Of a stretch of 64,000 bases of DNA, positions 43,640 to 52,079 are shown piece after piece (positions within the stretch are counted from its first letter, which is position 1; every line of letters begins with the position of its first letter). Source of the DNA: Nocardia goodfellowii (lineage in GTDB: Bacteria > Actinomycetota > Actinomycetes > Mycobacteriales > Mycobacteriaceae); contig NZ_JAGGMR010000001.1 in the NCBI RefSeq assembly GCF_017875645.1, positions 2,852,001 through 2,916,000 of the forward strand, read 5' to 3'. The position numbers were made by a program, and so were the translations under genes. A model generated the notes under the pieces. That model did no database searches, was not told the DNA's origin, and was given only the letters and a program-made list of their open reading frames with translations.

Positions 43640-44838
43640 AGAAGGCCGCTGCAATAGCCACCGAACTGGTTCCAGTGCTCGCTCGGCACGCGCCAAAGGC
43701 TGACGTCGACGCCGAATTCCCCCGAGCGAGTGTCGAGGCGCTGCGCGCAGCCGGCCTCTTCGGATTGCTGGTTCCGACCGAATACGGCGGCATGGGCGGT
43801 GACCTCGGGGACATGATCGACGCGGCGACTTTGCTCGCTGGCGGATGTCTGTCTACCGCCATGATATGGGCGATGCACTGCCAGCAGGTCGACGCCGTAG
43901 TCCGACACGCAAGCGGCAGTCTACGCACGGACCTGCTTCCCCGTATCGCCGCGGACGGATACTACCTCGCCTCCGTGACCACTGAGCCCGGAAAGGGCGC
44001 GCACCTGCTCACTGCCAGCGCCGCAATCGTCACCTCGGATCATCAGCTGCTTGTACGGCGTGCCGCGCCAGTGGTAACTGGCGGTGAGTTCGCCGACGGA
44101 TTTCTGGTGACCATGCGTGCAGGTATCGACGCCCCACCGAACCACGTCAGTCTCGTCTATCTGGATCGCAGTCAGGTCGAGGCTGACACCGTGGGTGATT
44201 GGAACGCGATGGGTATGCGTGGCACCCGGAGTGTCGCTATGACGTTGTCTGGCACCGCTTCTACCAATCAGCTGATCGGGGCCGCTGGTGGGTTTCGGGC
44301 GGTGGCAGTAGACAGCATGATCCCAGCTGGCCATCTTGCCTGGTCGGCGTGCTGGCTGGGGGCGGCGAGAGCGGCTCTCGACTCGCTGGCCATGCTCATC
44401 AGATCCCCGGGCCGGCCCGCGAGCATCAAGATCGACAGCGATCTCGTTCGGCACCGTCTCGCCCGGACGCGGGTGGAACTCGAGCTGTGTGGCGCCTATC
44501 TACTGCACATTCGGAACGAGGTAGCGCACCGCAGGAGTATCGGGCGTGGAATGGATGAGTACGCCTTTCAGATCAAACTCGACACGCTCAAGGTCGCCTG
44601 CTCGGAGCTGACCTTCTCAGCGGTAGACCGCCTAGTCCAACTCGGCGGTGCGATGACCGGCTATCAACGGGATGCGCCAGTGCCGCTCGAGCGGCATTTT
44701 CGCGACCTACGGTCGGCGAGTTTGAACTACGCAAACGATCGCTTGCTAACTGCGATCGGAACGCTGACGTTGCTGGACGGTGCCGGTCGCCTCGCTGAAA
44801 TGCCCGAAGCTGGTTCGACTGCCGGGCTCTTGGACTGA
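43636..44838 (+). CDS. Acyl-CoA dehydrogenase-family flavoprotein
   Basis: 400 residues with the ACAD fold: N-terminal helical domain (GLLVPTEYGGMGGDLGDMID), beta domain (YYLASVTTEPGKGAHL; NAMGMRGTRSVAMTLSGT) and C-terminal helices (SAVDRLVQLGGAMTGYQRD, then RHFRDLRSASLNYAND). It binds FAD and likely oxidises or hydroxylates the ACP-bound aminoacyl group. The set ligase + ACAD + ACP also recalls prolyl-ACP oxidation to pyrrole, but the decarboxylase argues for a different product. GTCATGA overlap with the decarboxylase. Confidence 0.86.
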   Translation: MKKAAAIATELVPVLARHAPKADVDAEFPRASVEALRAAGLFGLLVPTEYGGMGGDLGDMIDAATLLAGGCLSTAMIWAMHCQQVDAVVRHASGSLRTDLLPRIAADGYYLASVTTEPGKGAHLLTASAAIVTSDHQLLVRRAAPVVTGGEFADGFLVTMRAGIDAPPNHVSLVYLDRSQVEADTVGDWNAMGMRGTRSVAMTLSGTASTNQLIGAAGGFRAVAVDSMIPAGHLAWSACWLGAARAALDSLAMLIRSPGRPASIKIDSDLVRHRLARTRVELELCGAYLLHIRNEVAHRRSIGRGMDEYAFQIKLDTLKVACSELTFSAVDRLVQLGGAMTGYQRDAPVPLERHFRDLRSASLNYANDRLLTAIGTLTLLDGAGRLAEMPEAGSTAGLLD

Positions 44839-44851
44839 GCGGAGGGCCAGC

Positions 44852-44926
44852 ATGACCAGACCAGAGTTTTCGAGAGTGTCGTCGACCGCGGCAGTCCACA
44901 TCCTAATTACAGAGGAGTTCAGATGA
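44852..44926 (+). CDS. Putative 24-aa peptide coupled to the ACP gene
   Basis: ATG 44852 with GCGGAGGG 5 bases upstream, ending at TGA 44924-44926, which overlaps the ACP ATG (ATGA). The peptide starts MTRPEFSRV and ends HILITEEFR. The ribosome site is better than that of many neighbours. It may be a translational coupler for the ACP or a small functional peptide; I see no leader pattern. Confidence 0.45.
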   Translation: MTRPEFSRVSSTAAVHILITEEFR

Positions 44927-45189
44927 GTCGGCAGACATGGTCCGAGCCGTTCGAAAGCAAGTTGCGTGCCTACCTACCGCTGTTGTCTGCCGACAAAGAG
45001 CTGACTTCGGATCTGAGCCTGGCCGATCACGGTCTTGACTCCCTGGCCACCGTAAGTCTCTTGCTCGATCTAGAAGACGCATTCGCAGTGATGATCCCCG
45101 ACCACTTGCTGTCCGTGGACACCTTCGCGACGCCTGCCGGACTATGGGAGGTCATCGACAGCCTGCGAGACCGAGAGGCCGCAAAGTGA
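44923..45189 (+). CDS. Acyl carrier protein
   Basis: 88 residues. The phosphopantetheine site Ser lies in ADHGLDSLATVSLLLDLEDA near residue 42, with four-helix ACP features and an acidic overall charge. It carries the amino acid activated by the ligase at 40951 as a thioester for the decarboxylase and flavoprotein. No phosphopantetheinyl transferase is in the cluster. GAGGAG lies upstream within the preceding mini-ORF; the LuxR gene starts by GTGA overlap. Confidence 0.92.
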   Translation: MSRQTWSEPFESKLRAYLPLLSADKELTSDLSLADHGLDSLATVSLLLDLEDAFAVMIPDHLLSVDTFATPAGLWEVIDSLRDREAAK

Positions 45190-45866
45190 CGGCGTCGTTA
45201 TCGTGCACCGCAGTCCCCTCCGGGACGACGGTGGGCATCCGCCGACCCACTGCAGGGCGGTCGGATAGAGAATCCTCCGCAGTGATCCGGGTAGCGATCG
45301 TGTTGCCGCATCCGCTGGTCCGATTGGGTGTCGAATACGTGCTCGCCACAGATGATCGCCTGCGAGTAGTCGGGTCGGCGAACCTAGCGGATGGCGTCGG
45401 CGTAGCGGCGTTGGGAACCGATGTCCTGGTCTGCGGACCTGATTCGATCCCGGCCCTCGATGGAGGTTGTCCGGCCGTCGTTTTTACACCTCACCCCAGA
45501 AAGATTCGCGCCGGCGCCGCAGTGACCATTGGGTGGCGGGCTGACCCGGAGTGTCTGATTGCGGCTGTGCTCGAGGCGGCGGCGGGCCGATCGAATAACC
45601 CCTGCCTGACCGGAGTCCAAGGCCAAGGACAACTTGGGAGGCGGGAGATCGAGGCCTTGCAGTGGGTTGCTCGTGGCCTGACACACCGACAGGCCGGGCG
45701 ACAGATGGGACTGACCGAAGAAACCATCAACACCTACATCAAGCGCATCCGCTCCAAACTCGGCGCCCACAACAAAGCCGCGCTGACCCGCCGTGCAATC
45801 GAGCTGGGTTATTTGGTCAGCCCTGAGACACAAAACTCGGAAAGGTACGCGGAGCTGCCTGGCTAA
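45186..45866 (+). CDS. LuxR-family (NarL-like) transcriptional regulator
   Basis: 226 residues. The N-terminal about 120 residues resemble a receiver fold (IRVAIVLPHPLVRLGVEYVL; TDVLVCGPDSIPALDG), but the phospho-accepting Asp pattern is not typical (VLVCGPDS). The C-terminal helix-turn-helix is standard: LGRREIEALQWVARGLTHRQ then TINTYIKRIRSKLGAHNKAA. It probably controls this cluster without classical phosphorylation. GTG 45186 overlaps the ACP stop. Convergent with the PHP phosphatase gene 49 bases away. Confidence 0.85.
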   Translation: MTASLSCTAVPSGTTVGIRRPTAGRSDRESSAVIRVAIVLPHPLVRLGVEYVLATDDRLRVVGSANLADGVGVAALGTDVLVCGPDSIPALDGGCPAVVFTPHPRKIRAGAAVTIGWRADPECLIAAVLEAAAGRSNNPCLTGVQGQGQLGRREIEALQWVARGLTHRQAGRQMGLTEETINTYIKRIRSKLGAHNKAALTRRAIELGYLVSPETQNSERYAELPG

Positions 45867-45915
45867 GGCCCGGCCTTCCAGCGGACTTCTCCGGTTAGTC
45901 TTCGAGGCTGTCTCC

Positions 45916-46710
45916 CTACAATGGTCGGCGATGGCGCATACGGTCGCGGAATATATACCAGTCACGGTAGCCCAGGCCGCGTAAATGCTCGCGTACTGCC
46001 TCGAAATCCTCTCCGATCCTGCCGGGCCGGTGGGCATCTGAGCCGAATGTAACTTTTACACCGAGATAGGCGGCTCGCTCCAGCACATCTGGTGCCGGAT
46101 ACCAGCCGCCTACTGGTTTCGTGCTACCAGAGGTATTGATTTCCATCACCACATCCGACTCGGCGATGTCACGCAGCATGCGATCCACCGCAGGCGTCTG
46201 AATCTCGGCGATCTTCGGGCAGTTGCCTTTTATAGCATCGACGTGGCCGAGTATGTCAAACAAACCACTGCGCGCGGCGCGGCCCACTGCAGCACAGTAC
46301 ATTTCTTTTTCGTCGAGTAGGTCTGCTCCCTCCCAGCGCGCGGGATTGAAGATATCCAGCTCTCCGAGCACGTGCACCGAGCCGATAACGTAATCCAACG
46401 GGTATCGCGAATATATTTCACGATACAGCTCTCGGTGATCATCGAAAAAGTCGGACTCCACGCCAACCAGCACTGCTATCCGTTCGCGGTACTCAGCGCG
46501 GAGTGCAATCGCTTCGGCCACATATTTCGGGAACTCCGACTTGGCCATTGCCACCCATGTTTTAAAATGGTCGACTGGTTCAGCAAAAAACGGCGAGTGG
46601 TCGGACAGGCCGATAGTGTCCAGGCCCGCTTCGATCGCAGCTTCGACCATCTCTCGAAGTGTGCCTTCGGCGTGGCCACAGCGGTTGTGATGGGTGTGTA
46701 GATCGAACAT
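45916..46710 (-). CDS. PHP-domain histidinol-phosphatase-like enzyme
   Basis: 264 residues. Metal ligands of the PHP superfamily are all visible: DLHTHHNRCGHAEGT (HxH), GLSDHSP, GVESDFF, GSVHVL, DILGHVDAIKG and GSDAHRPGRIG (DxH). The closest group is HisJ-type histidinol-phosphatase. In the cluster it may dephosphorylate a pathway intermediate, since histidine biosynthesis genes are absent here. ATG 46710 is used; GTG 46725 is an alternative. It is divergent from the ABC exporter genes, sharing a promoter region with a 16-base palindrome. Confidence 0.82.
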   Translation of the reverse strand: MFDLHTHHNRCGHAEGTLREMVEAAIEAGLDTIGLSDHSPFFAEPVDHFKTWVAMAKSEFPKYVAEAIALRAEYRERIAVLVGVESDFFDDHRELYREIYSRYPLDYVIGSVHVLGELDIFNPARWEGADLLDEKEMYCAAVGRAARSGLFDILGHVDAIKGNCPKIAEIQTPAVDRMLRDIAESDVVMEINTSGSTKPVGGWYPAPDVLERAAYLGVKVTFGSDAHRPGRIGEDFEAVREHLRGLGYRDWYIFRDRMRHRRPL

Positions 46711-46770
46711 GCTCCAGCCTCTCACTCCTCGACCCCCGGATCATCCACCCGCCGGGCTTCCTCGTCGATG

Positions 46771-46786
46771 TCCCAGTTTTGGGACC
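46771..46786. promoter_or_regulatory. Palindrome in a divergent promoter region
   Basis: GTCCCA-GTTT-TGGGAC, perfect 6-bp arms, between the PHP gene (minus) and the ABC exporter (plus). This is a size and position typical of a repressor or activator dimer site. Confidence 0.4.
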
Positions 46787-46834
46787 CTGCTTCGAACACG
46801 GACAACCACAACAGGACCGCTAGCGTGATGCACC

Positions 46835-48703
46835 ATGGCAAGAACCCGTTTCGCCGCAGTTGACCAACGGTCGAAAGCTGTTACCTTCCTTCGTGATCGG
46901 GGCATGCTGCTGGCCGAGCTGCGTCACGGCCGTCCGCTCGCGATCGGAACGCTCGCTACTTTGCAGCTAACGAGCAGCTCGGTGCCGGCGCTGATGGCGT
47001 TGGCGATGGAGAATCTGGTCGGTCGTCTGCTCGCTGGTGCTTCGGTGACGTGGGCTCTTGTGGTTCTCGGCGCGATTGTGCTGGTGGGGCGTTTGGCTCA
47101 AACTATGTCCGCGCCAACGGTTTATCTGGTGTCACAACGTATCGACATGGCTCGTCGAGCAGAGCTGGCCGAACTCGCGTCGTCGAGTGCGGAAATCGCA
47201 GTACTGGAACGGCCTCGGGTGCGTGAGCTTCTTCGGATCGCTCGGGCTGATCCAGAGTTCTGGGCCGAACGGACGCCAGGGCAAGGTGCAACCGCTCAGC
47301 TCGACCTGATCGTTCGTTGGATCGGTGTGCTCAGCTCGGCCGTGGTGTTGACAGTCTTCGCCTGGTGGCTCGCCCCCTTGGTAATCGTCCCGGCACTGGT
47401 GAGTCGGTCTATCTGGCGGCGGCAATTCATGGAGCACATCCAAATCGAAAGGACCGGTGTACTCGCTGGGATAGAGGCGGACTACTGGCGGCGACTGGCC
47501 GTGGATTGGGCAGACGGAAAGGAGAGCCGCACCTTCGGTTTGCACGACTGGTCGATCAACCGCTGGAAGCAGCAACATTTGGAGATGGCGTCGCCCAAAT
47601 GGACCGCAGGGGTCCGCAGCGTTCTGGAGCAGTGGAAAATCGCGGCGGTAGTCGGTCCACCGCTGATGATGGCATTCGCGCTGATTGTGTGGCAGGCTGG
47701 CGGATCCGCTGAGGGTGTGGCAGCCGCGGCAGCGGTACTGGGCGCTGGATGGGGGATACTGAACCTTCTCGGCTTTGCAGACGCACTCGAGATCGAGGGC
47801 GCGATTCCGGGCTGTAAGGCGTATGTGGAACTACGCGCCGAATTCGAAGAGTCGGGGTGCAGTACCCAGGATCTTGGAACAGCGCAGTCAGAGCAGCCAA
47901 AAGCGCCTTTGGTTCGCTTCGAGGGTGTCTCATTCGGCTATTCCGATACGGGACCTGCGGTGCTCGATCAACTGGAGTTAGAGATCCGACCCGGCGAGCT
48001 ACTGGCAATCGTCGGCCTCAATGGCGCGGGAAAGTCGACGCTTATAAAGCTCCTCGCCGGGCTGTACCGGCCGACCGCCGGGCGAATCACTGTGGACGGA
48101 GCTGACCTGGCACGAATTGACCGGCAAACATGGTATCGCCGAATCTCTATCGTGTTCCAGGACTTCGTTCGCTACCACCTTCCGGTGCTCGACAACGTAG
48201 CGCTCGGATACGCGGCTGTGCCGGTCGATCGGGAGCGAGCCGAACGCGCCGCGGCCGAGTCGGGACTAGGTCGTATCGTGGCAGGGCTTCCCAATGGGTG
48301 GGAGACCCCGTTGGCTCGGGCTCGGACTGGCGGTACCGATCTGTCCGGCGGCGAATGGCAGCAAGTGGTGTTGGCGAGAGCTATGTACGCGCTGAACAGC
48401 GGCGCGCGGCTATTGGTGCTCGACGAGCCGACGGCGCACTTGGACGTCAAGGCCGAGTTCGAGACCTTCCATCAACTCGCCCGCCACAAGCAACATGCCG
48501 GAGTTGTTCTGATCTCGCATCGCCTCTCCACCGTGCGGCTGGCGGACCGGATCGTCCTGCTCGACGGTGGCCGGATCGTGGAATCCGGTGGACACGCGGA
48601 GTTGATGGAGCTCAACGGAAGGTACGCCAAACTCTTCGTCACTCAAGCTGAACGGTTCAACCAAAAATTCGACGACCGAACCGCAGAGGGAGACATGTTG
48701 TGA
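46835..48703 (+). CDS. ABC exporter, half-transporter 1
   Basis: 622 residues: about six membrane helices (first about 330 residues), then an ATPase with Walker A IVGLNGAGKSTLIKLLAG, signature LSGGEWQQVVLARA, Walker B LLVLDEPTAHLD and H-loop ISHRLSTV. It is likely a heterodimer with the next gene product, exporting the cluster product. The signature and Walker sites are canonical, so this subunit can complete an ATP site. It overlaps the next gene by GTGA. Confidence 0.9.
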   Translation: MARTRFAAVDQRSKAVTFLRDRGMLLAELRHGRPLAIGTLATLQLTSSSVPALMALAMENLVGRLLAGASVTWALVVLGAIVLVGRLAQTMSAPTVYLVSQRIDMARRAELAELASSSAEIAVLERPRVRELLRIARADPEFWAERTPGQGATAQLDLIVRWIGVLSSAVVLTVFAWWLAPLVIVPALVSRSIWRRQFMEHIQIERTGVLAGIEADYWRRLAVDWADGKESRTFGLHDWSINRWKQQHLEMASPKWTAGVRSVLEQWKIAAVVGPPLMMAFALIVWQAGGSAEGVAAAAAVLGAGWGILNLLGFADALEIEGAIPGCKAYVELRAEFEESGCSTQDLGTAQSEQPKAPLVRFEGVSFGYSDTGPAVLDQLELEIRPGELLAIVGLNGAGKSTLIKLLAGLYRPTAGRITVDGADLARIDRQTWYRRISIVFQDFVRYHLPVLDNVALGYAAVPVDRERAERAAAESGLGRIVAGLPNGWETPLARARTGGTDLSGGEWQQVVLARAMYALNSGARLLVLDEPTAHLDVKAEFETFHQLARHKQHAGVVLISHRLSTVRLADRIVLLDGGRIVESGGHAELMELNGRYAKLFVTQAERFNQKFDDRTAEGDML

Positions 48704-50538
48704 CCCGCTACCTTCGCCTATGGGGCGAGGTGCTCGGCATCTCGTGGCGTCATGCGCGTGCGCTGACGTCTACGGTGTTCGCCACGGAGATCGGTCTGGT
48801 TGCTGCCAACGTTGGTATCGCCCTGACGATGCGCACGGCTGTGAACAACCTAGTTGCCCATCAAACGGCATCTGCTGTCATCGCAGCCGTCGTCGCCGCT
48901 TCAGCATGCACCCTGGTGTTCGTGCTGAACCGAATGCATGGTCTTGTCGGGCTGTTCCTTGTTGTAGAGACGGTCAGCGTGGTCATTGAAGACCGACTGA
49001 TGCACGATATCGCCAAATTGGAGACACTCGAGCATCTGGAAAGCAGCGAGTATCTCGATCGCATCACTGTATTGAGGGGGGCTCCGCGCCGGATCGTCGG
49101 CGGAATGTGGGCCGCCGTGCGCACATGCTTCACCATTCTCCAGCTCGTGTTGACATTGCTGCTGCTGGGAACGGTCAGTCCCTGGCTCCTGGTATTACTC
49201 CTGCTCGCGGTGGCTCCGCTGTGGTGCGACCGTAAGGGACGCGAGCTTGAGAGCCGCGCCGAGACAGACACTGCTGAAGCGTTCCGGCTCCAGCAGCACC
49301 TGTTCGACATTGCCACAGATGCCGGCGCAGGCAAGGAGATCCGGACGTCTCGAGCGGGCTACGTCGTGGCGCAGTTGCAGGCCGCAGCGATGAGAGAGGT
49401 CACCGCGGGCCGATACGCTGCTCGCGTACGAGCCGCTGGGTTACGTGCACTGGGATGGATTGTTTTCGTCGTTGGATTCACCGTATCGCTCGGTGTGGTG
49501 GCGCATTTGGCAAAATCCGACGCCGCCACCGCGGGTGATGTCGTTCTCGTGGTGACACTCACGGTCGCCCTGCAACAGACGGTGCAGGCAGCTGTGGGGC
49601 AGCTCACCATGACGATGAACGCCAGTGTGTTCCTAGAGCCTTATCTGTGGCTCAGGTCGTACCTAGCAGCCGAGCGGAAGGCACACTCCAGCGATCAGCC
49701 ACCCCCGAAGCGGCTACGATCCGGAATCCGGTTCGAGGGTGTCAGCTTCACATATTGCGGCAGCGAGACACCTGTTCTCCAAGATATCAACGTCCTACTA
49801 CCCGCCGGCAGTGTGATTGCGCTCGTCGGCGAGTTCGGCTCCGGCAAGTCAACTTTCGTCAAGCTGCTCAGCAAATTCTACAAACCCGGCTCAGGCATTA
49901 TCACAGTTGACGGCGTCGACTTACAGGATATCAGGACCGAGGACTGGCGCCGGCGAACTAGTGCCGCCTACCAGGACTTCGGGCGCTATGCCCAGATGAC
50001 CCTTGCCGAAGCAATCGGATTGGGTGACATCGACAGGCTTACGGATGAAGTGGCGTTGGCTAGCGCAATAAGTGCAGCCGACGCCGAAGGACTGGTCCAG
50101 AGGCTGTCAGCGGGAATCGACACCCGCCTGTCGCCAATTTTCGGCGGAGTCGATTTATCCGAGGGGCAGTGGCAAAAGGTTGCACTCGCGCGCTCTAGTA
50201 TGCGGTCGGGCCCGCTACTGTTCATGCTTGACGAGCCCACTGCGTCGCTCGATGCCCCCAGCGAGCATGCCATCTTCCAGCAATATATGCAGCGGGCGCG
50301 CCGGTTGGCGGTGCTCAACGGTGCGATCACACTCGTGGTGTCCCATCGTCTTTCAACAGTCGCAGACGCCGACCTGTTGCTGGTGTTGGATCGCGGAAGG
50401 ATTGTTGAGTACGGCACCCATCAGCAACTGCTGGCGCATAACGGACGTTATAGCAAGTTGCATCGCCAACAAGCTAACGCGTATAACCTGCGCCCCGGCC
50501 ACGCCTTACACACCAGCGCCGATGAGGTGCCGCTGTGA
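48700..50538 (+). CDS. ABC exporter, half-transporter 2
   Basis: 612 residues with the same layout: membrane domain to about 320, then Walker A LVGEFGSGKSTFVKLLSK, signature LSEGQWQKVALARS (LSEGQ in place of LSGGQ), Walker B FMLDEPTASLD and H-loop VSHRLSTV. The signature change is common in heterodimeric exporters where one ATP site is degenerate. It forms the pair with the preceding subunit; separate from the C39 exporter at 21965, so the locus has two export systems. Confidence 0.9.
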   Translation: MTRYLRLWGEVLGISWRHARALTSTVFATEIGLVAANVGIALTMRTAVNNLVAHQTASAVIAAVVAASACTLVFVLNRMHGLVGLFLVVETVSVVIEDRLMHDIAKLETLEHLESSEYLDRITVLRGAPRRIVGGMWAAVRTCFTILQLVLTLLLLGTVSPWLLVLLLLAVAPLWCDRKGRELESRAETDTAEAFRLQQHLFDIATDAGAGKEIRTSRAGYVVAQLQAAAMREVTAGRYAARVRAAGLRALGWIVFVVGFTVSLGVVAHLAKSDAATAGDVVLVVTLTVALQQTVQAAVGQLTMTMNASVFLEPYLWLRSYLAAERKAHSSDQPPPKRLRSGIRFEGVSFTYCGSETPVLQDINVLLPAGSVIALVGEFGSGKSTFVKLLSKFYKPGSGIITVDGVDLQDIRTEDWRRRTSAAYQDFGRYAQMTLAEAIGLGDIDRLTDEVALASAISAADAEGLVQRLSAGIDTRLSPIFGGVDLSEGQWQKVALARSSMRSGPLLFMLDEPTASLDAPSEHAIFQQYMQRARRLAVLNGAITLVVSHRLSTVADADLLLVLDRGRIVEYGTHQQLLAHNGRYSKLHRQQANAYNLRPGHALHTSADEVPL

Positions 50539-51329
50539 TCTCGCAGAGCCAGCCGACCGCATTGGTTAGCGGCGTTTCGCGCGGACTCGGGCGCCACATT
50601 TCCTACGCGCTCAAGGATGCAGGTTACCGCGTGTTGGGTGTGGGAATGGCTCCCAACCCGCAGAACGACGCGATTGACGACTACCAGATCGTCGATTTGC
50701 GCAAGCCGATTGCGGCCAACCTCTTTCTCAATCAGCAGATAGACGTGCTCATAAACAACGCTGGAGTCTACCTCGACGACCCTCGCAGGGGCTACGGCGA
50801 TCTATTCTCTCTTTGTGTACAGGACCTGCGAAACACCTTTGAGGTCAACCTATTCGGAACCTTTCAATTTGTTCTCAGATATGCGCCTCAGATGATTGCC
50901 CGTACATCGGGCCGGATCGTCTGCGTCTCTTCCGGGATGGGCAGGCTACAAGACGCTGACGGGTCGTCGTTCGCCTATCGTTCATCGAAGTTGGCCGTCA
51001 ATTCCATGGCGGTGACGGTAGCGCGACACTTCGAGTCCAGTGCCGGGGATCTATCATCTTTCTCCTACTGTCCGGGATGGATCCGCACGGAAATGGGTAC
51101 GGAGTCTGCCCCGCAAAACCCCGAGTCCGCGGCGGCCGACCTGGTCCAGCTCCTGGAGCTACCAGCCGCCTGTTCCAATGGCAAATTCTTCCGTCGACTC
51201 GACGAACTCGGATGGGATACCCCCGAACCCATCGAGGGGGACGAGAGGCTTCAGCGGGCTACGCAGCTCGTCGACGCAGATCTGGTTAGCGCCACCGATG
51301 ACGTGACTAGGAAGGAGGTCCAATTATGA
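50535..51329 (+). CDS. SDR-family oxidoreductase (second)
   Basis: 264 residues. The cofactor loop VSGVSRGLGRHIS starts at about residue 10, NNAGVYLDD near 75, Ser in IVCVSSGMGRL and Tyr/Lys in YRSSKLAVNSMAV. GTG 50535 overlaps the ABC stop. Its last codons contain AAGGAGGT, encoding KEV, which forms a perfect ribosome site for the 5-codon minigene beginning in its stop codon. Substrate not readable. Confidence 0.88.
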   Translation: MISQSQPTALVSGVSRGLGRHISYALKDAGYRVLGVGMAPNPQNDAIDDYQIVDLRKPIAANLFLNQQIDVLINNAGVYLDDPRRGYGDLFSLCVQDLRNTFEVNLFGTFQFVLRYAPQMIARTSGRIVCVSSGMGRLQDADGSSFAYRSSKLAVNSMAVTVARHFESSAGDLSSFSYCPGWIRTEMGTESAPQNPESAAADLVQLLELPAACSNGKFFRRLDELGWDTPEPIEGDERLQRATQLVDADLVSATDDVTRKEVQL

Positions 51330-51343
51330 GCTCGTGGTTTTGA
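51326..51343 (+). CDS. Five-codon minigene (MSSWF) with perfect ribosome site
   Basis: ATG AGC TCG TGG TTT TGA. AAGGAGGT (51312-51319) ends 6 bases before the ATG, and the ATG overlaps the stop of the SDR gene (ATGA). The next gene starts 92 bases later, so this is not a simple coupler. A downstream GTG (51334) with a 23-residue frame is the other possible user, at a poorer 14-base spacing. Pentapeptide genes are known as RiPP precursors (biarylitides), but no P450 is present here. Confidence 0.45.
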   Translation: MSSWF

Positions 51344-51434
51344 TTTCGGAGACCTGCCGTAAAGCTGCGGCGACAAGATTTCAATGGTGCCGACACAAGC
51401 AATAGGTACCGATCGTCGAGAGGAAAGCTAGGCT

Positions 51435-52079
51435 ATGCGAACGATATATGTCATCGCGCATCCGGAGTCGACACACCATGTCGACGGACTAGTCGGGGGT
51501 TGGTACAACTCCAAGCTCACCCCACAGGGTATGAGTGCGGCGGCATCAATCGCCGACGCTCTACGAGCAAGGATCCCCGAGCAGGTCGATGTGGAGTTGT
51601 TCTCGTCAGATCTGGACCGTGCCTCACAGGCAGCCATAGTCATAGGTGATGTGTTGCGGGTAAAGCCGGTGCTCGATCGAAGGCTTCGTGAGAAGTCCTA
51701 TGGAGAGGCCGAGGGCCAGCCTCAAGAATGGCTGACCAAACGATTCCTACCACCGCCTGCTACCGGGGAGCGGATGGGGCACGATGAAGGTATCCGGGGC
51801 GCCGAGACCATTGCAGTATTTGCGCAACGTATCTACGAGGCGATGGACGAAATCCTGTTGAGCGAGTGCGAACACCAAATCATCGTCACACACGGCGGCG
51901 CAATTACATTCGCTGTCGCATCATGGATGAAATTGCCGATCGGCTCGCTCGACTACGCGCGTTTCCAGGCGGCATCTGGAAGCATCACGGAACTCCGCCA
52001 AGACGACTACTTTCACAACCGCCAACTTGTAAGCCTCGGTGACACCCGTCATCTTGCCTCATGCGACCAAAACTCTTGA
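51435..52079 (+). CDS. Histidine-phosphatase-family protein with altered RHG motif
   Basis: 214 residues, phosphoglycerate-mutase-like fold. The usual N-terminal RHG is replaced: YVIAHPESTHHVDGLVGGWY keeps the catalytic His (in AHPE) but not the flanking Arg and Gly. The second catalytic His is in IIVTHGGAITFAVASW, and LFSSDLDRASQAA matches the substrate-binding Arg region. It probably removes a phosphate. GAGAGGAAAG precedes the ATG. Last gene of the plus-strand operon. Confidence 0.8.
   Translation: MRTIYVIAHPESTHHVDGLVGGWYNSKLTPQGMSAAASIADALRARIPEQVDVELFSSDLDRASQAAIVIGDVLRVKPVLDRRLREKSYGEAEGQPQEWLTKRFLPPPATGERMGHDEGIRGAETIAVFAQRIYEAMDEILLSECEHQIIVTHGGAITFAVASWMKLPIGSLDYARFQAASGSITELRQDDYFHNRQLVSLGDTRHLASCDQNS

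Noticed and set aside
43636..44838. Prolyl-ACP to pyrrole cassette as the full explanation of the ligase-ACAD-ACP genes
   Set aside because: A PLP decarboxylase sits between the ligase and the flavoprotein with overlapping genes, which would remove the carboxylate or a side-chain carboxyl and does not fit pyrrole formation. Kept only as an alternative.
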